In this document: piece after piece, positions 8,867 to 19,836 of the stretch | Position numbering within the stretch: the first letter of the stretch is position 1 | How the letters are laid out: each line of letters starts with the position of its first letter | Origin: an uncultured Alteromonadaceae bacterium | GTDB lineage: Bacteria > Pseudomonadota > Gammaproteobacteria > Enterobacterales > Alteromonadaceae | Assembly (NCBI GenBank): GCA_947501935.1 | Contig: CANMXU010000001.1 | Span: forward strand, 124,001-188,000 | Direction: 5' to 3' | DNA length: 64,000 bases | Program-made: the position numbers and the translations under genes | Notes under the pieces: generated by a model | What the model saw: the letters and a program-made list of their open reading frames with translations, nothing else | Told to the model about the DNA's origin: nothing | Databases searched by the model: none

Positions 8867-10192
8867 TTAACGGCCATAGCCTTTAAGATTAGCTTTCTTA
8901 AGTACATTGTCATATTGATGAGACATCAAATGCGTTTGTACTTGTGCCATAAAATCCATGATCACTACAACGATAATTAATAACGATGTACCGCCAAAGT
9001 AGAACTGAACGTCCCAAGCGATGATCATAAACTGAGGTACCAAACAAATAAAGGTAATATACATCGCACCCGCTAGGGTTAAACGCGTCATAACTTTATC
9101 TATATACTTAGACGTTTGCTCACCAGGACGGATCCCAGGAATAAACGCACCGGATTTTTTCAGGTTATCTGCTGTTTCACGCGGATTGAAAACAAGAGCC
9201 GTGTAAAAGAAACAGAAAAATATTATCGCCGCAGCAAGTAACATTACGTATAGCGGTTGACCTGGAGAAATAGCAATAGATACTTCTTGTAAAAAGTCAG
9301 CCATCATACCTTCACCTTGACCAAACCAGCTCGCAAGCGTGCCTGGGAATAAGATGATACTTGATGCAAAGATAGGTGGTATTACACCTGCCATATTAAC
9401 TTTCAATGGTAAATGCGTACTTTGTGCAGCGAAAACCTTACGGCCTTGCTGACGTTTTGCATAGTTAACAACAATACGTCGTTGACCACGCTCAACAAAT
9501 ACGACAAAGAAAGTCACAGCAAATACAATGACACACATCAGCAATAATACTAATAAGTGCAATTCACCTTGACGCGCCATTTCAGCTGTTTGTGCAACAG
9601 CTTGTGGCATACCAGCAACTATACCGGCAAAAATCAATATTGAGATACCGTTACCAATACCACGTTCAGTAATTTGCTCACCTAACCACATTAAAAACAT
9701 GGTACCAGTAACCAAAGATACTACCGCAGCAAAGTAGAAGCCGAAACCAGCGTTCATCACTAGTCCGTCCATCATACCCGGTAAACTTCTCGCTATTGCA
9801 ATTGACTGAACAGTTGCTAGTACTAATGTACCGTAGCGGGTGTATTGACTGATTTTACGACGTCCAGCTTCACCTTCTTTCTTAAGCTCTGCCATAGTGG
9901 GATGAACCACAGTTAGCAATTGCATAATAATTGAAGCTGAAATGTACGGCATAATACCTAGTGCCAATACAGAGGCTCGCTCAAGAGCACCACCAGAGAA
10001 CATGTTAAACATCTCTACAATGGTACCCTTTTGTTGTTCAAACAACTGAGCTAATACAGCGGCGTCAATACCAGGGATTGGCACAAATGATCCTAAACGG
10101 AAAACAATTAATGCTCCGAAAACAAACCATAATCTTTGTTTTAGCTCAGACAGTCCGCCTGCGCCTTTATTATCCATTCCTGGTGTAGCCAT
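8867..10192 (-). CDS. secY: Protein translocase channel subunit SecY
   Basis: SecY is the pore of the Sec translocon in the inner membrane. The 441-residue protein shows the ten hydrophobic segments of the family. It starts near [19 protein letters not shown] and includes [29 protein letters not shown] and the C-terminal [11 protein letters not shown]. Length matches E. coli SecY (443). It follows rplO by eight bases in the spc operon, as in most bacteria. Confidence 0.99.
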   Translation of the reverse strand: MATPGMDNKGAGGLSELKQRLWFVFGALIVFRLGSFVPIPGIDAAVLAQLFEQQKGTIVEMFNMFSGGALERASVLALGIMPYISASIIMQLLTVVHPTMAELKKEGEAGRRKISQYTRYGTLVLATVQSIAIARSLPGMMDGLVMNAGFGFYFAAVVSLVTGTMFLMWLGEQITERGIGNGISILIFAGIVAGMPQAVAQTAEMARQGELHLLVLLLMCVIVFAVTFFVVFVERGQRRIVVNYAKRQQGRKVFAAQSTHLPLKVNMAGVIPPIFASSIILFPGTLASWFGQGEGMMADFLQEVSIAISPGQPLYVMLLAAAIIFFCFFYTALVFNPRETADNLKKSGAFIPGIRPGEQTSKYIDKVMTRLTLAGAMYITFICLVPQFMIIAWDVQFYFGGTSLLIIVVVIMDFMAQVQTHLMSHQYDNVLKKANLKGYGR

Positions 10193-10200
10193 AACCTGTA

Positions 10201-10635
10201 TTATTCCTCGATCTTGCCACCAGCAGCTTCAATAGCTGCACGTGCACCTTTAGTAACACCTAAGCCACGAACAGTGATAGGACGAGTGATCTCGCCAGAC
10301 AACATAATTTTAGCTGTCTCAATGTTACGTGTAATTAGGTTAGCGTCTTTAAGCGCATGAATATCGACAACATCACCTGTGATGTTATTTAGTTCATGTA
10401 AACGTACTTCAGCGCGAACTAAAGATTTACGTGACGTGAAACCAAATTTAGGTAAACGTTGTTTCAATGGCATTTGACCGCCTTCAAAACCAGGACGTAC
10501 ACTACCGCCAGAACGAGATTTCTGACCTTTGTGACCACGACCACCAGTTTTACCTATGCCAGAACCAATACCACGACCACAGCGTTTCTTGGCTTTCTTA
10601 GCACCTGGTGCAGGGGATAAAGTATTTAAATGCAT
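10201..10635 (-). CDS. rplO: 50S ribosomal protein L15
   Basis: The 144-residue L15 has the glycine- and arginine-rich N-terminal region ([21 protein letters not shown]) that threads into 23S rRNA. The C-terminal globular part ends [15 protein letters not shown]. Length equals E. coli L15. Its start lies two bases after the rpmD stop, consistent with translational coupling. Confidence 0.99.
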   Translation of the reverse strand: MHLNTLSPAPGAKKAKKRCGRGIGSGIGKTGGRGHKGQKSRSGGSVRPGFEGGQMPLKQRLPKFGFTSRKSLVRAEVRLHELNNITGDVVDIHALKDANLITRNIETAKIMLSGEITRPITVRGLGVTKGARAAIEAAGGKIEE

Positions 10636-10637
10636 AA

Positions 10638-10817
10638 TTAATCCTCCACCTTAATCATATAAGATACTCGATTAATCATACCACGTACAGATGGAGTGTC
10701 TTCTAACTCAACTGTATGATTGATACGACGTAAACCAAGACCCTTTAATGTAGCTCTATGCTTCGGTAAACGACCGATAGAACTTTTTAACTGAGTTACT
10801 TTAACTGTTTTAGCCAT
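10638..10817 (-). CDS. rpmD: 50S ribosomal protein L30
   Basis: A longer frame opens at TTG 10823, but ATG 10817 gives M-A-K-T-V-K-V-T-Q and a 59-residue product, exactly the E. coli L30 length. The core [23 protein letters not shown] is standard. It starts six bases after the rpsE stop and two bases before rplO. Confidence 0.98.
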   Translation of the reverse strand: MAKTVKVTQLKSSIGRLPKHRATLKGLGLRRINHTVELEDTPSVRGMINRVSYMIKVED

Positions 10818-10823
10818 GCTCAA

Positions 10824-11327
10824 TTACCCCAAGATGTCTGAAACGCTTTTGCCACGTTTAGCTGCAACAGCTTCAGGCGAATGCATATTCGCAAGAGCAG
10901 AAACAGTAGCGCGAACTACGTTGATTGGGTTAGTAGAACCGTATGCTTTTGACAATACGTTCTGTACGCCTGCAACTTCTAGTACTGCACGCATCGCGCC
11001 ACCGGCGATGATACCTGTACCTTCAGAGGCTGGTTGCATGTAAACTTTAGAACCTGAATGACGGCCTTTAATGGCGTGTTGAAGAGTAGTACCCTTCAAG
11101 TCAACAGTTACTAAGTTACGACGAGCCTTTTCCATTGCTTTTTGAATTGCAGCAGGCACTTCACGTGCTTTACCGTAACCAAAACCAACGCGACCGTTAC
11201 CGTCACCAACTACAGTTAGTGCTGTGAAACTGAAAATGCGACCACCTTTAACCACTTTTGAAACGCGGTTTACGGCAACTAACTTTTCAGCTAAATCACT
11301 TTGTTGTGAGTTTTCTTGATTAGCCAT
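10824..11327 (-). CDS. rpsE: 30S ribosomal protein S5
   Basis: S5 contacts helix 34 region rRNA and the mRNA entry path. The longest frame starts with TTG at 11333, but ATG 11327 follows an AGGGG box and gives 167 residues, the E. coli length. The S5 domain shows [19 protein letters not shown] and [14 protein letters not shown]. The C-terminal part has V-L-E-V-A-G-V and [12 protein letters not shown]. Confidence 0.98.
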   Translation of the reverse strand: MANQENSQQSDLAEKLVAVNRVSKVVKGGRIFSFTALTVVGDGNGRVGFGYGKAREVPAAIQKAMEKARRNLVTVDLKGTTLQHAIKGRHSGSKVYMQPASEGTGIIAGGAMRAVLEVAGVQNVLSKAYGSTNPINVVRATVSALANMHSPEAVAAKRGKSVSDILG

Positions 11328-11336
11328 AATCAACCC

Positions 11337-11690
11337 CTAAAACTGAAGACCAGCTTCACGAGCTGCTTCTGCTAACGCTTTTACGCGACCATGGTAACGG
11401 AAACCTGAACGATCAAATGCTACAGACTCAATGCCTTTTGCTTTTGCACGTTCAGCAATCGCTGTACCAACAGCAGTAGCTGCGGCAACGTTACCTGTTT
11501 TTTCTAACTGAGCACTAACTTCTTTATCTAAAGTAGATGCTGATGCAATTACTTCAGAACCAGTTGGAGCAATCAATTGCGCGTAAATGTGACGAGGAGT
11601 ACGGAACACGACTAAACGATTCGCACCCAGCTCGCTAATTTTTGCACGAGCGCGTTTAGCGCGGCGCAAACGAGATGTTTTCTTATCCAT
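11337..11690 (-). CDS. rplR: 50S ribosomal protein L18
   Basis: L18 binds 5S rRNA. The 117-residue sequence has the basic N-terminus ([15 protein letters not shown]), [13 protein letters not shown] and the conserved end [26 protein letters not shown]. Length is the same as in E. coli. It lies nine bases after rplF. Confidence 0.99.
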   Translation of the reverse strand: MDKKTSRLRRAKRARAKISELGANRLVVFRTPRHIYAQLIAPTGSEVIASASTLDKEVSAQLEKTGNVAAATAVGTAIAERAKAKGIESVAFDRSGFRYHGRVKALAEAAREAGLQF

Positions 11691-11699
11691 CGTATTATC

Positions 11700-12233
11700 C
11701 TACTTCTTCTTAGCTTCTTTACGGCGAACATGTTCATCACTATAACGAATCCCTTTACCTTTATAAGGCTCAGGTTTACGGTATGCGCGAATGTTTGCTG
11801 CAGTTTGACCGACCAACTGTTTGTCAGCACTTTTCAGGATGACTTCAGTTTGGCTAGGAGTTTCAACAGTAACCCCTTCAGGGATAGCGTGATCAACCGG
11901 ATGCGAAAAGCCTAAAGATAAGTTTAAGTTCTTACCTGCAGCTTTTGCACGGTAACCAACACCGTTTAAAACTAATCGTTTTTCAAAACCTTTACTAACA
12001 CCTTCAACCATATTATTGATTAAAGCACGTGCAGTACCGGCTTGAGTCCAAGCTGTTTTATCATCAGAAGAAACAGTCGTTTTAATTAAATTTTCTTCTT
12101 GAGAAACTTTAACTAAGCTGTTAATAGTGAATGATAACTCACCAATTGGACCTTTAACTTTAATGTCTTGACCTGATAACGTAACAGTAACGCCAGCAGG
12201 TACTTCGACAGGTGCTTTTGCAACACGAGACAT
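11700..12233 (-). CDS. rplF: 50S ribosomal protein L6
   Basis: L6 lies near the factor-binding site by the sarcin-ricin loop. The 177-residue protein has two duplicated L6 domains, with L-N-G-V-G-Y-R-A near residue 90 and the conserved C-terminal [11 protein letters not shown]. It matches E. coli L6 in length (177) and stands between rpsH and rplR. Confidence 0.99.
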   Translation of the reverse strand: MSRVAKAPVEVPAGVTVTLSGQDIKVKGPIGELSFTINSLVKVSQEENLIKTTVSSDDKTAWTQAGTARALINNMVEGVSKGFEKRLVLNGVGYRAKAAGKNLNLSLGFSHPVDHAIPEGVTVETPSQTEVILKSADKQLVGQTAANIRAYRKPEPYKGKGIRYSDEHVRRKEAKKK

Positions 12234-12245
12234 AGTTCTGCTCCT

Positions 12246-12635
12246 TTACTCTACGAAACCAATGATTTCGCCACCAATACCCGCAGTACGGGCCGCGCGA
12301 TCTGTCATCAGACCTTTTGAAGTAGAAACAATCGCAATACCCATGCCAGCAAGAACTTTAGGAAGTTCATCACAGCTTTTGTATACGCGAAGACCAGGAC
12401 GTGAAACACGCTTGATCGTTTCAATTACTTCTTTACCTTCAAAATATTTCAAAGTAACAGATAATTCAGGTTTTACATCACCTGATACTGAATACTCAGA
12501 AACATAACCTTCTTCTTTAAGCAAGTTAGCAATAGCAACTTTAACTTTTGAAGATGGCATTGTTACTGCAGTTTTTGCTGCAGATTGACCGTTGCGGATG
12601 CGTGTAAACATGTCCGCGATAGGATCAGTCATCAT
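12246..12635 (-). CDS. rpsH: 30S ribosomal protein S8
   Basis: S8 binds the central domain of 16S rRNA and in E. coli also represses the spc operon at rplE. The core [14 protein letters not shown] and the end G-G-E-I-I-G-F-V-E are typical. Three in-frame ATGs lie at 12641, 12635 and 12632; the GGGAG box is only three bases from the first and nine from the second, so 12635 (129 residues) is chosen, though the start is uncertain by two codons. Confidence 0.96.
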   Translation of the reverse strand: MMTDPIADMFTRIRNGQSAAKTAVTMPSSKVKVAIANLLKEEGYVSEYSVSGDVKPELSVTLKYFEGKEVIETIKRVSRPGLRVYKSCDELPKVLAGMGIAIVSTSKGLMTDRAARTAGIGGEIIGFVE

Positions 12636-12654
12636 AACCATTTACTCCCGTGAA

Positions 12655-12960
12655 TTACCAACTAGCTTTCTTAAGACCTGGAACTTCACCACGCATAGTT
12701 GCTTCACGCAACTTGATTCGGCTTAAACCGAATTTACGTAAGTACCCATGTGGACGACCAGTAATGTTACAACGGTTACGTTGACGACTACTTGATGAAT
12801 CACGAGGTAAACTTTGAAGTTTCAATACTGCATCCCAACGTTCTTCTTCTGAAGAATCAGCGCCTGAGATGATTGCTTTTAGTGCAGCACGCTTTTCAGC
12901 ATATTGTGCAACTAACTTGGTTCTTTTAGCTTCACGAGCTTTCATTGACGATTTAGCCAT
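12655..12960 (-). CDS. rpsN: 30S ribosomal protein S14 (zinc-free form)
   Basis: This 101-residue S14 is the long form without C-x-x-C zinc motifs. It ends in the conserved [19 protein letters not shown] and V-P-G-L-K-K-A-S-W. Length equals E. coli S14. It is four bases from rplE and follows the standard spc order. Confidence 0.99.
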   Translation of the reverse strand: MAKSSMKAREAKRTKLVAQYAEKRAALKAIISGADSSEEERWDAVLKLQSLPRDSSSSRQRNRCNITGRPHGYLRKFGLSRIKLREATMRGEVPGLKKASW

Positions 12961-12964
12961 AACT

Positions 12965-13510
12965 CTACGCCTTCTTCATAAACGGGAAGTTGAATGCAGT
13001 CAATAAAGCATGACCTTCTTCATTGTCCTTCGCGCTTGTAGTGATAGTAATATCTAATCCACGAATTTTATCGATTTTATCGTAATCGATTTCTGGGAAG
13101 ATAATTTGCTCACGTACACCCATGCTGTAGTTACCACGGCCATCGAACGATTTAGGGTTCAAGCCACGGAAGTCACGGATACGTGGAATAGAGATAGAGA
13201 TTAAACGCTCTAAAAATTCCCACATACGCTCGCCGCGTAAAGTTACTTTTGTACCAATAGGGTAGCCTTCACGAATCTTGAAGCCCGCAACAGATTTGCG
13301 CGCAACAGTCGTAAGAGGCTTTTGACCCGAGATTGCAGTAAGATCATTCGTGGCGTGTTCTAATACTTTTTTATCAGCAATAGCTTCACCAACACCCATG
13401 TTAAGGGTGATCTTTTCAATCCGAGGGACTTGCATGACACTTTTATAACCGAACTTCTTTTGAAGGTCAGCTACAACTGTATCTTTATAAAAATCATGCA
13501 GTTTCGCCAT
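12965..13510 (-). CDS. rplE: 50S ribosomal protein L5
   Basis: L5 binds 5S rRNA in the central protuberance. The 181-residue protein has [28 protein letters not shown] and the end F-N-F-P-F-M-K-K-A. It is about two residues longer than E. coli L5 (179). In E. coli its translation start is the S8 repressor site for the spc operon; I did not test for that structure here. Confidence 0.99.
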   Translation of the reverse strand: MAKLHDFYKDTVVADLQKKFGYKSVMQVPRIEKITLNMGVGEAIADKKVLEHATNDLTAISGQKPLTTVARKSVAGFKIREGYPIGTKVTLRGERMWEFLERLISISIPRIRDFRGLNPKSFDGRGNYSMGVREQIIFPEIDYDKIDKIRGLDITITTSAKDNEEGHALLTAFNFPFMKKA

Positions 13511-13522
13511 CGTTTACTCCAA

Positions 13523-13837
13523 TTAAATTAATTCGTTATTAGATTTGAAAAAACGTACTTTTTTGCCGTCTTCAACTCTAAAACCAACACGATCTGCTTT
13601 GCCCGTTGCAGGGTTAACAATCGCTACGTTGGAAACATTTAAAGGTGCTTCTTTTTCAATAATTCCACCAGGCTGCTGTAACTGAGGTACAGGCTTAGTG
13701 TGTTTCTTGATTAAGTTAACGCCTTCTACGAATACTTTGCTGTCTTCAACAAGAACTTTGGTCACTTTACCAGTTTTGCCCTTGTCTTTGCCTGCAAGTA
13801 TAACTACTTCATCATCACGACGAATCTTAGATGCCAT
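13523..13837 (-). CDS. rplX: 50S ribosomal protein L24
   Basis: L24 is an assembly initiator protein for the 50S subunit. The 104-residue sequence has the KOW motif [18 protein letters not shown] near residue 8 and the N-L-I-K-K-H-T-K segment. Length matches the family. It lies between rplN and rplE with gaps of 12 bases on each side. Confidence 0.99.
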   Translation of the reverse strand: MASKIRRDDEVVILAGKDKGKTGKVTKVLVEDSKVFVEGVNLIKKHTKPVPQLQQPGGIIEKEAPLNVSNVAIVNPATGKADRVGFRVEDGKKVRFFKSNNELI

Positions 13838-13849
13838 TATCGTGACTCC

Positions 13850-14218
13850 TTATAGTACTTCTGGAGCAAGTGAAACGATTTTCATAAACTTCTCATTACG
13901 AAGTTCACGAGTCACAGGTCCGAAAATACGAGTACCAATTGGTTGTAAGTTAGCATTTAACATTACAGCCGCGTTTTCATCGAAACGGATGGTTGAGCCA
14001 TCTGAACGACGAACACCTTTCTTAGTGCGCACCACTACTGCAGTAAGAACATCACCTTTTTTAACTTTGCCGCGAGGATTTGATTCCTTCACTGCAATTT
14101 TAATGATGTCACCAATGCGTGCGTAGCGACGGTGCGAACCACCAAGAACCTTTATACATTGTACACGTCGAGCGCCGCTGTTATCAGCTACGTTCAACTG
14201 TGATTGCATTTGGATCAT
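13850..14218 (-). CDS. rplN: 50S ribosomal protein L14
   Basis: L14 contributes to an intersubunit bridge. The 122-residue protein starts [17 protein letters not shown] and ends I-V-S-L-A-P-E-V-L, as in most bacteria. It is the first gene of the spc operon, with its own promoter about 110 bases upstream. Confidence 0.99.
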   Translation of the reverse strand: MIQMQSQLNVADNSGARRVQCIKVLGGSHRRYARIGDIIKIAVKESNPRGKVKKGDVLTAVVVRTKKGVRRSDGSTIRFDENAAVMLNANLQPIGTRIFGPVTRELRNEKFMKIVSLAPEVL

Positions 14219-14331
14219 TTAATATGTCTCCGCTATTTATCTTTTAATCTTATAAAAAAGATAGAAATTTAAGGCCAGAAATTTGACCCGTCACTGCCTT
14301 TTAAATCCCACTCATATTAAGAGGGCGCGAG

Positions 14332-14340
14332 ATTATAACA
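14332..14340 (-). promoter_or_regulatory. Predicted spc-operon promoter (extended -10)
   Basis: The minus strand reads TGTTATAAT here, a TG-extended -10 with a perfect TATAAT at 14332-14337, followed by a GC-rich stretch. No strong -35 is visible, which is usual for extended -10 promoters. It lies in the 331-base gap 14219-14549 between rplN and rpsQ. Besides this promoter and the S10 terminator at 14482-14513, I see only a short AT-rich hairpin (TATCTTTT/AAAAGATA, about 14238-14263) in the rplN leader. Confidence 0.7.
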
Positions 14341-14481
14341 CCACACAAGAAAAAGTGGTACTTTATTTAGCTAAAAAATAGACAGTATTGTGTATTTTAC
14401 CTACATGCCTTTATTCTCGTTACAGCTAAATTGATAGCGAGTAGCTTAACTCATGGTTATTAGCTGAATGATTGGCAATAA

Positions 14482-14513
14482 AAAAGCCTTACCACCGAAG
14501 TGATAAGGCTTTT
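14482..14513 (-). terminator. Terminator of the S10 operon (after rpsQ)
   Basis: AAAAGCCTTA (14482-14491) pairs with TAAGGCTTTT (14504-14513), with further CAC/GTG pairing inside around a CGAA loop. On the minus strand the stem is followed by a run of six Ts. It lies about 37 bases after the rpsQ stop and separates the S10 and spc operons. Confidence 0.85.
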
Positions 14514-14549
14514 CTGCAACTATCTGCAGTTATTGGAATTAAAGCTTAA

Positions 14550-14801
14550 TTAAGCTTTAACAACAACGTCTACTAAAGTCCAAGATTTACTCTTAGAAAT
14601 AGGAGCACATTCACGAATAGTTACTAAATCACCCGCATTACATACGTTAGCTTCATCGTGCGCTTTCAACTTAGTTGAACGCGTCATGAATTTACCATAT
14701 ATAGGGTGCTTAACACGACGTTCAATCAGCACAGTGATAGACTTATCCATTTTGTCACTGACAACAACGCCTTGTAGTGTACGAATTTTGGCTTCGCTCA
14801 T
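14550..14801 (-). CDS. rpsQ: 30S ribosomal protein S17
   Basis: S17 is a primary 16S rRNA binding protein. The 83-residue sequence has the OB-fold segments [16 protein letters not shown] and V-K-H-P-I-Y-G-K. Length is typical (84 in E. coli). Its ATG overlaps the rpmC stop by one base (TAATG), so it is translationally coupled. It is the last gene of the S10 operon and is followed by a terminator. Confidence 0.99.
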   Translation of the reverse strand: MSEAKIRTLQGVVVSDKMDKSITVLIERRVKHPIYGKFMTRSTKLKAHDEANVCNAGDLVTIRECAPISKSKSWTLVDVVVKA

Positions 14802-14992
14802 TACTTACCTGCCTTTTCAGTTATGATAGTCTTAACACGCGCGATATTACGGCGTACAGTTCTTAGCACGTGAGTTTGAGCTAATTGACCAGTACTTGCT
14901 TGCATGCGGTAGTTAAACTGCTCGCGTAGAAGTTCTAGTAATTCAGCGTTAAGCTCTTCAATGCTTTTTTCTTTAAGTTCGCTAGCTTTCAT
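14801..14992 (-). CDS. rpmC: 50S ribosomal protein L29
   Basis: L29 lies at the nascent-chain exit and helps dock trigger factor and SRP. The longest frame begins GTG at 14995; the ATG at 14992 gives [10 protein letters not shown] and 63 residues, the E. coli length. That ATG overlaps the rplP stop by one base (TGATG). The family motif [12 protein letters not shown] is present. Confidence 0.98.
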   Translation of the reverse strand: MKASELKEKSIEELNAELLELLREQFNYRMQASTGQLAQTHVLRTVRRNIARVKTIITEKAGK

Positions 14993-15405
14993 CACATTGC
15001 CGTCCTAGTTACGAAGGTGGTTTTGAATGGAAGTTTCGCAGCTGCTAAAGCAAAAGCTTCGCGTGCGATTTGTTCCGAAACACCTTCCATTTCATAAAGA
15101 ACACGACCCGGAAGAATTTGGCATACCCAATATTCTACTGAACCTTTACCTTTACCCATACGTACTTCTAATGGTTTTTTGGTAATTGGCTTATCAGGGA
15201 ATACACGGATCCAGATTTTACCTTGACGCTTAACATGACGAGTCATTGCTCGACGAGCTGCTTCAATTTGACGCGCAGTCATACGACCACGTTCAACTGA
15301 CTTCAACCCGAAAGTACCGAAGCTAACTGAACTACCAACGTGTGCAAGACCACGGTTACGCAGTTTAAATTGCTTACGGAATTTAGTACGTTTTGGTTGT
15401 AACAT
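14992..15405 (-). CDS. rplP: 50S ribosomal protein L16
   Basis: L16 organises the A-site region of the 50S subunit. The 137-residue protein starts [11 protein letters not shown] and has the conserved [17 protein letters not shown] and M-G-K-G-K-G-S segments. In E. coli the Arg in the latter region is hydroxylated by YcfD; the equivalent segment is present. The length is one residue more than E. coli L16. Confidence 0.99.
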   Translation of the reverse strand: MLQPKRTKFRKQFKLRNRGLAHVGSSVSFGTFGLKSVERGRMTARQIEAARRAMTRHVKRQGKIWIRVFPDKPITKKPLEVRMGKGKGSVEYWVCQILPGRVLYEMEGVSEQIAREAFALAAAKLPFKTTFVTRTAM

Positions 15406-15416
15406 TACTGATTCCT

Positions 15417-16115
15417 CTACTTACTGCTTTTGCGGTTGTTCTTTCTTTTAGGTTTAGCCGCTGGTTGTTCTGCCACTAATGGCATTTTACCAATTACTTC
15501 ACCTTTAAAGATCCAAACTTTAATACCGATAGTACCGTACGTAGTTTCACCACGTGCAGTTGCGTAGTCGATATCAGCACGTAAAGTATGTAACGGCACA
15601 CGGCCTTCACGATACCATTCAGAACGAGCAATATCAGCGCCGCCTAAACGACCACTAACTTCAACTTTGATACCCTTGGCACCTAAACGCATAGCGTTTT
15701 GTACTGCACGCTTCATAGCGCGACGGAACATTACACGACGTTCAAGTTGGCTACCAATGCTATCAGCTACAAGTTGCGCGTCCATTTCTGGCTTACGAAC
15801 TTCAGCGATGTTGATTTGAGCAGGAACACCAGCAATTTTTGATACAGCTAAACGTAATTTTTCAACATCTTCGCCTTTCTTACCGATAACAACACCTGGA
15901 CGAGCCGTGTGAATTGTTACGCGGATTGATTTAGCTGGACGCTCAATTACGATTTTTGACAATGATGCACGCTTAAGCTTTTCAGATAAGTATTCACGAA
16001 CCAAGTGGTCACCGTGAATGTTATCTGCAAAGTCTTTGCTACTTGCATACCAAGTAGACGCGAAAGGTTTAGTGATACCTAAGCGAATACCATTTGGATG
16101 GACTTTTTGACCCAT
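15417..16115 (-). CDS. rpsC: 30S ribosomal protein S3
   Basis: S3 forms the mRNA entry with S4 and S5. The 232-residue protein has the KH domain motif [10 protein letters not shown] near residue 75 and the C-terminal domain [25 protein letters not shown]. The last 20 residues are a lysine-rich tail. Length equals that of E. coli S3 (233) within one residue. Confidence 0.99.
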   Translation of the reverse strand: MGQKVHPNGIRLGITKPFASTWYASSKDFADNIHGDHLVREYLSEKLKRASLSKIVIERPAKSIRVTIHTARPGVVIGKKGEDVEKLRLAVSKIAGVPAQINIAEVRKPEMDAQLVADSIGSQLERRVMFRRAMKRAVQNAMRLGAKGIKVEVSGRLGGADIARSEWYREGRVPLHTLRADIDYATARGETTYGTIGIKVWIFKGEVIGKMPLVAEQPAAKPKRKNNRKSSK

Positions 16116-16126
16116 TCTAATATCTC

Positions 16127-16459
16127 CTAGCTATCAGCTACAATCACAGTGATGTGACTTGTACGCTTAAGGATACGATCCGCGCGACCTTTCGCACGAG
16201 GCTTAATACGTTTCATTGTTGGACCATCGTCAACCATAATAGTTTTTACGATAAGTTCATCAATGTCTGCACCTTCGTTATGCTCAGCATTAGCAATAGC
16301 TGAATCAAGCACTTTTTTAACTAAAACTGCAGCAGATTTGTTGCTGTAAGTTAAAATTTCTAATGCTTTTTCAACATGCAAGCCGCGGATTTGATCCACA
16401 ACTAAACGTGCTTTTTGAGCAGAACCACGGGCAAATTTATGTGTAGCAATTGCTTCCAT
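16127..16459 (-). CDS. rplV: 50S ribosomal protein L22
   Basis: L22 lines the peptide exit tunnel through an extended loop. The 110-residue sequence has [10 protein letters not shown] and the loop region [23 protein letters not shown]. Length matches E. coli. It lies between rpsS and rpsC with 11-base gaps. Confidence 0.99.
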   Translation of the reverse strand: MEAIATHKFARGSAQKARLVVDQIRGLHVEKALEILTYSNKSAAVLVKKVLDSAIANAEHNEGADIDELIVKTIMVDDGPTMKRIKPRAKGRADRILKRTSHITVIVADS

Positions 16460-16470
16460 TTAATTTCCCC

Positions 16471-16746
16471 TTATCTTTTCGCTTTCTTATCAGCGACGTG
16501 GCCGCGATAAGTACGAGTTGGTGCAAATTCCCCTAATTTGTGACCGATCATTTCTTCGGTTACAAATACAGGAACGTGTTGACGGCCATTATGGACAGCG
16601 ATGGTCAATCCGATCATAGTTGGTATGATCATTGAACGACGGGACCAAGTCTTAATTGGCTTTTTATTCCCGCTTTCCACCGCTTTCTCTACCTTCGTCA
16701 ACAAGTGTAGGTCTATAAATGGACCTTTCTTGAGAGAACGTGGCAT
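16471..16746 (-). CDS. rpsS: 30S ribosomal protein S19
   Basis: S19 in the 30S head pairs with S13. The 91-residue protein starts [12 protein letters not shown] and contains [13 protein letters not shown] and [13 protein letters not shown]. Length is normal for the family. Confidence 0.99.
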   Translation of the reverse strand: MPRSLKKGPFIDLHLLTKVEKAVESGNKKPIKTWSRRSMIIPTMIGLTIAVHNGRQHVPVFVTEEMIGHKLGEFAPTRTYRGHVADKKAKR

Positions 16747-16771
16747 GGTGATTCCTCTTATTTAATTAGTA

Positions 16772-17596
16772 CTATTTAGTACGACGACGTACGATAAATT
16801 TATCGGTACGCTTGTTCTTACGAGTCTTGTAACCTTTAGTTGGTACACCCCAAGGTGATACCGGGTGACGACCGCCTGAAGTTTTACCTTCACCACCACC
16901 GTGTGGATGATCAACTGGGTTCATGGCAACACCACGAACTGTTGGTCTAACACCACGCCAGCGTGAAGCACCAGCTTTACCCAAAGAGCGAAGCATGTGT
17001 TCAGCGTTGCCGATTTCACCTAAAGTTGCACGACAATCCGCTTCAATTTTACGCATTTCGCCAGAGCGAAGACGTAAAGTTACGTAGGCGCCGTCTTTTG
17101 CTACTAATTGAGCATAAGTACCAGCGGCACGTGCGATTTGTGCACCTTTACCAGGTTTAAGTTCGATTGCATGTACAACACTACCTAATGGAGTATTGCG
17201 AAGCGGTAAAGTATTACCAGCTTTAATTGGTGCGTCTACACCAGACTGGATAGTATCACCAGCTGTAAGGCCTTTAGGGGCCAAAATGTAACGACGTTCA
17301 CCATCTGCGTATAATACTAGTGCAATGTTTGCACTACGGTTTGGATCATATTCCAAACGCTCTACTTTTGCAGGGATGCCATCTTTAGTACGTTTAAAGT
17401 CGATCAAACGATAGTGTTGCTTGTGACCACCACCAATATGACGAACAGTAATACGACCGTTATTATTACGACCACCAGACTTAGACTTAGTGTCTAATAA
17501 TGGAGCGTAAGGCTTACCTTTATGCAATTCCGCGTTTACCACTTTAACAACGTGGCGACGACCCGGAGAAGTAGGTTTACATTTAACTATAGCCAT
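16772..17596 (-). CDS. rplB: 50S ribosomal protein L2
   Basis: L2 is required for subunit association and peptidyl-transferase activity. The 274-residue protein has [18 protein letters not shown] and the conserved [12 protein letters not shown], including the functionally important His. It ends with the basic R-R-R-T-K tail. Length is one residue above E. coli L2. Confidence 0.99.
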   Translation of the reverse strand: MAIVKCKPTSPGRRHVVKVVNAELHKGKPYAPLLDTKSKSGGRNNNGRITVRHIGGGHKQHYRLIDFKRTKDGIPAKVERLEYDPNRSANIALVLYADGERRYILAPKGLTAGDTIQSGVDAPIKAGNTLPLRNTPLGSVVHAIELKPGKGAQIARAAGTYAQLVAKDGAYVTLRLRSGEMRKIEADCRATLGEIGNAEHMLRSLGKAGASRWRGVRPTVRGVAMNPVDHPHGGGEGKTSGGRHPVSPWGVPTKGYKTRKNKRTDKFIVRRRTK

Positions 17597-17608
17597 TTTC
17601 GTAAACTC

Positions 17609-17911
17609 CTATGATTCCGCGCCGACGAAGTCGATGTCGCTGCCTTCAGCAAGAGTAACGTATGCTTTTTTCCAATCGCTTCTGCGACCAAAACGAGCAC
17701 CAGTACGTTTCACTTTACCTTTAACATTTAGTGTGCGAACACCTTCAACTGAAACTTCGAAAAGTTTCTCAACAGCAGCTTTGATTTCAGCTTTAGTAGC
17801 AGTAGTAGCAACTTTGAAAACAACAGTGTTGTTTGCTTCAGCGGCCATTGTGCTTTTCTCAGAAATGTTCGGTGCTAAAAGCACTTTTAACAAACGTTCT
17901 TCGCTTATCAT
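17609..17911 (-). CDS. rplW: 50S ribosomal protein L23
   Basis: L23 is the main docking protein for trigger factor and SRP at the exit tunnel. The 100-residue protein has [10 protein letters not shown] and the V-N-T-L-x-V-K-G-K-x-K-R-like segment (here [12 protein letters not shown]). Its start codon overlaps the rplD stop by four bases (ATGA), indicating coupled translation. Confidence 0.99.
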   Translation of the reverse strand: MISEERLLKVLLAPNISEKSTMAAEANNTVVFKVATTATKAEIKAAVEKLFEVSVEGVRTLNVKGKVKRTGARFGRRSDWKKAYVTLAEGSDIDFVGAES

Positions 17912-18513
17912 CCTAACATCTCCTCAAGTTGTTTAACTGCAGAAGCAGTCATCAAAACTTTCTCGAAACCAACCAAACTAACTGGGTCAATACCGTCTAC
18001 GTCACGTACGTCAACTTTATATAAGTTGCGTGCTGATAAGAACAAGTTCTCATCAACTTCTGGAGTAACGATTAATACGTCTTTTAACTCCAAACCGTTT
18101 AGTTTAGCTACTAATTCTTTAGTTTTTGGTGTTTCAACTGCAAAATTTTCTACCACTACTAAGCGTTCTTGACGAACTAACTCAGAAAGGATGCTTTTGA
18201 TAGCACCACGGTACATTTTACGGTTAACTTTTTGGCTGTGATCTTGTGGCTTAGCAGCGAATGTTACGCCACCAGTACGCCAGATTGGACCACGTGTAGT
18301 ACCAGCACGAGCACGGCCAGTACCTTTTTGACGCCATGGTTTTGCGCCACCACCACTAACTTCTGAACGAGTTTTCTGAGCACGAGTACCTGCACGAGCA
18401 CCAGCTGCATAAGCAACTACTACTTGATGTACAAGAGCTTCATTAAACTCAAGTCCAAAAGTTGTTTCAGAAACTTCAAGAGCGCCTGAAGCGTCTTTTA
18501 ATGCTAATTCCAT
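17908..18513 (-). CDS. rplD: 50S ribosomal protein L4
   Basis: L4 lines the exit tunnel and in E. coli also represses its own S10 operon through the leader RNA. The frame begins GTG at 18516, but a GGAG box is seven bases before ATG 18513, which gives 201 residues, the E. coli length. The loop [17 protein letters not shown] is conserved. A structured leader upstream of rpsJ makes L4 feedback plausible here. Confidence 0.98.
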   Translation of the reverse strand: MELALKDASGALEVSETTFGLEFNEALVHQVVVAYAAGARAGTRAQKTRSEVSGGGAKPWRQKGTGRARAGTTRGPIWRTGGVTFAAKPQDHSQKVNRKMYRGAIKSILSELVRQERLVVVENFAVETPKTKELVAKLNGLELKDVLIVTPEVDENLFLSARNLYKVDVRDVDGIDPVSLVGFEKVLMTASAVKQLEEMLG

Positions 18514-18528
18514 CACAAATCTCCTGGA

Positions 18529-19167
18529 CTAGGCTTTAACAGCTGGTTTGATGATTACGTTGCCGTTGATTGCACCCGGAACCGCACCTTTAATAAGGAG
18601 CAAGTTACGTTCTGCATCAACACGAACCAATTCAAGGTTTTGCGTAGTAACTTTCGCAGCACCCATGTGACCAGACATTTTTTTGCCTTTGAAAACACGA
18701 CCTGGTGTTTGACACTGACCGATCGAACCATTTGAACGATGCGATAACGAAACACCATGCGTTGCATGTTGCATAGTAAAGTTCCAGCGCTTAATACCAC
18801 CTTGGAAACCTTTACCTTTCGATGTACCAGTAACATCCACTAACTTCGTGTCATTGAATAACTCAACAGTGATTTCACTGCCAGCTTCCAAACCTTCGCC
18901 TTCATTTGCATTTAAGCGGAATTCCCACAAGCCACGGCCTGCTTCGATACCAGCTTTAGCGAAATGGCCAGCTGTTGGTTTGTTGGTACGGTTAGCTTTT
19001 TTGCTTCCCGTAGTTACTTGAAGCGCTGAGTAACCATCGTTGTCAACAGTTTTAACCTGAGCAACACGGTTGGCTTCAACTTCTAGGACTGTAACAGGAG
19101 TTGATACACCATCTTCTGTGAAGATGCGAGTCATACCTACTTTACGTCCAACTAGACCTATAGTCAT
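18529..19167 (-). CDS. rplC: 50S ribosomal protein L3
   Basis: L3 reaches the peptidyl-transferase centre. The longest frame starts at 19218 inside rpsJ, but an AGGAG box seven bases before ATG 19167 and the standard [13 protein letters not shown]-terminus fix the start there, giving 212 residues. [13 protein letters not shown] and the [14 protein letters not shown] segment, where PrmB methylates Gln, are present. Confidence 0.98.
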   Translation of the reverse strand: MTIGLVGRKVGMTRIFTEDGVSTPVTVLEVEANRVAQVKTVDNDGYSALQVTTGSKKANRTNKPTAGHFAKAGIEAGRGLWEFRLNANEGEGLEAGSEITVELFNDTKLVDVTGTSKGKGFQGGIKRWNFTMQHATHGVSLSHRSNGSIGQCQTPGRVFKGKKMSGHMGAAKVTTQNLELVRVDAERNLLLIKGAVPGAINGNVIIKPAVKA

Positions 19168-19180
19168 GTTAAAACTCCTA

Positions 19181-19664
<484 letters not shown>

Positions 19665-19692
19665 ATTATACATAAGTTTGTTATTTCTGCAA
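19665..19692 (-). promoter_or_regulatory. Predicted S10-operon promoter
   Basis: The minus strand has a perfect -10 TATAAT (19665-19670) with TTGCAG (19687-19692) 16 bases upstream as a weak -35. The bases after the -10 are GC-rich (ACGCGTCCGC), as in ribosomal promoters under stringent control. Confidence 0.68.
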
Positions 19693-19758
19693 GCATTACG
19701 CTTATTTATTATTAAGACTTCTACTGAACGCTATTTATGCTAAATGAAACGCAATAAA

Positions 19759-19791
19759 AAAACGCGAACCTGTTGCCAAGTTCGCGTTTTA
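19759..19791 (-). terminator. Terminator of the RND efflux operon
   Basis: AACGCGAAC (19761-19769) pairs with GTTCGCGTT (19780-19788), and on the minus strand a run of Ts follows. It lies 46 bases past the pump gene stop. With the S10 leader and promoter it accounts for the 344-base gap 19493-19836. Confidence 0.85.
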
Positions 19792-19836
19792 GTATTTCTG
19801 TTAATTAGCTAACAGCTAGGTAACTCTAATGATAAA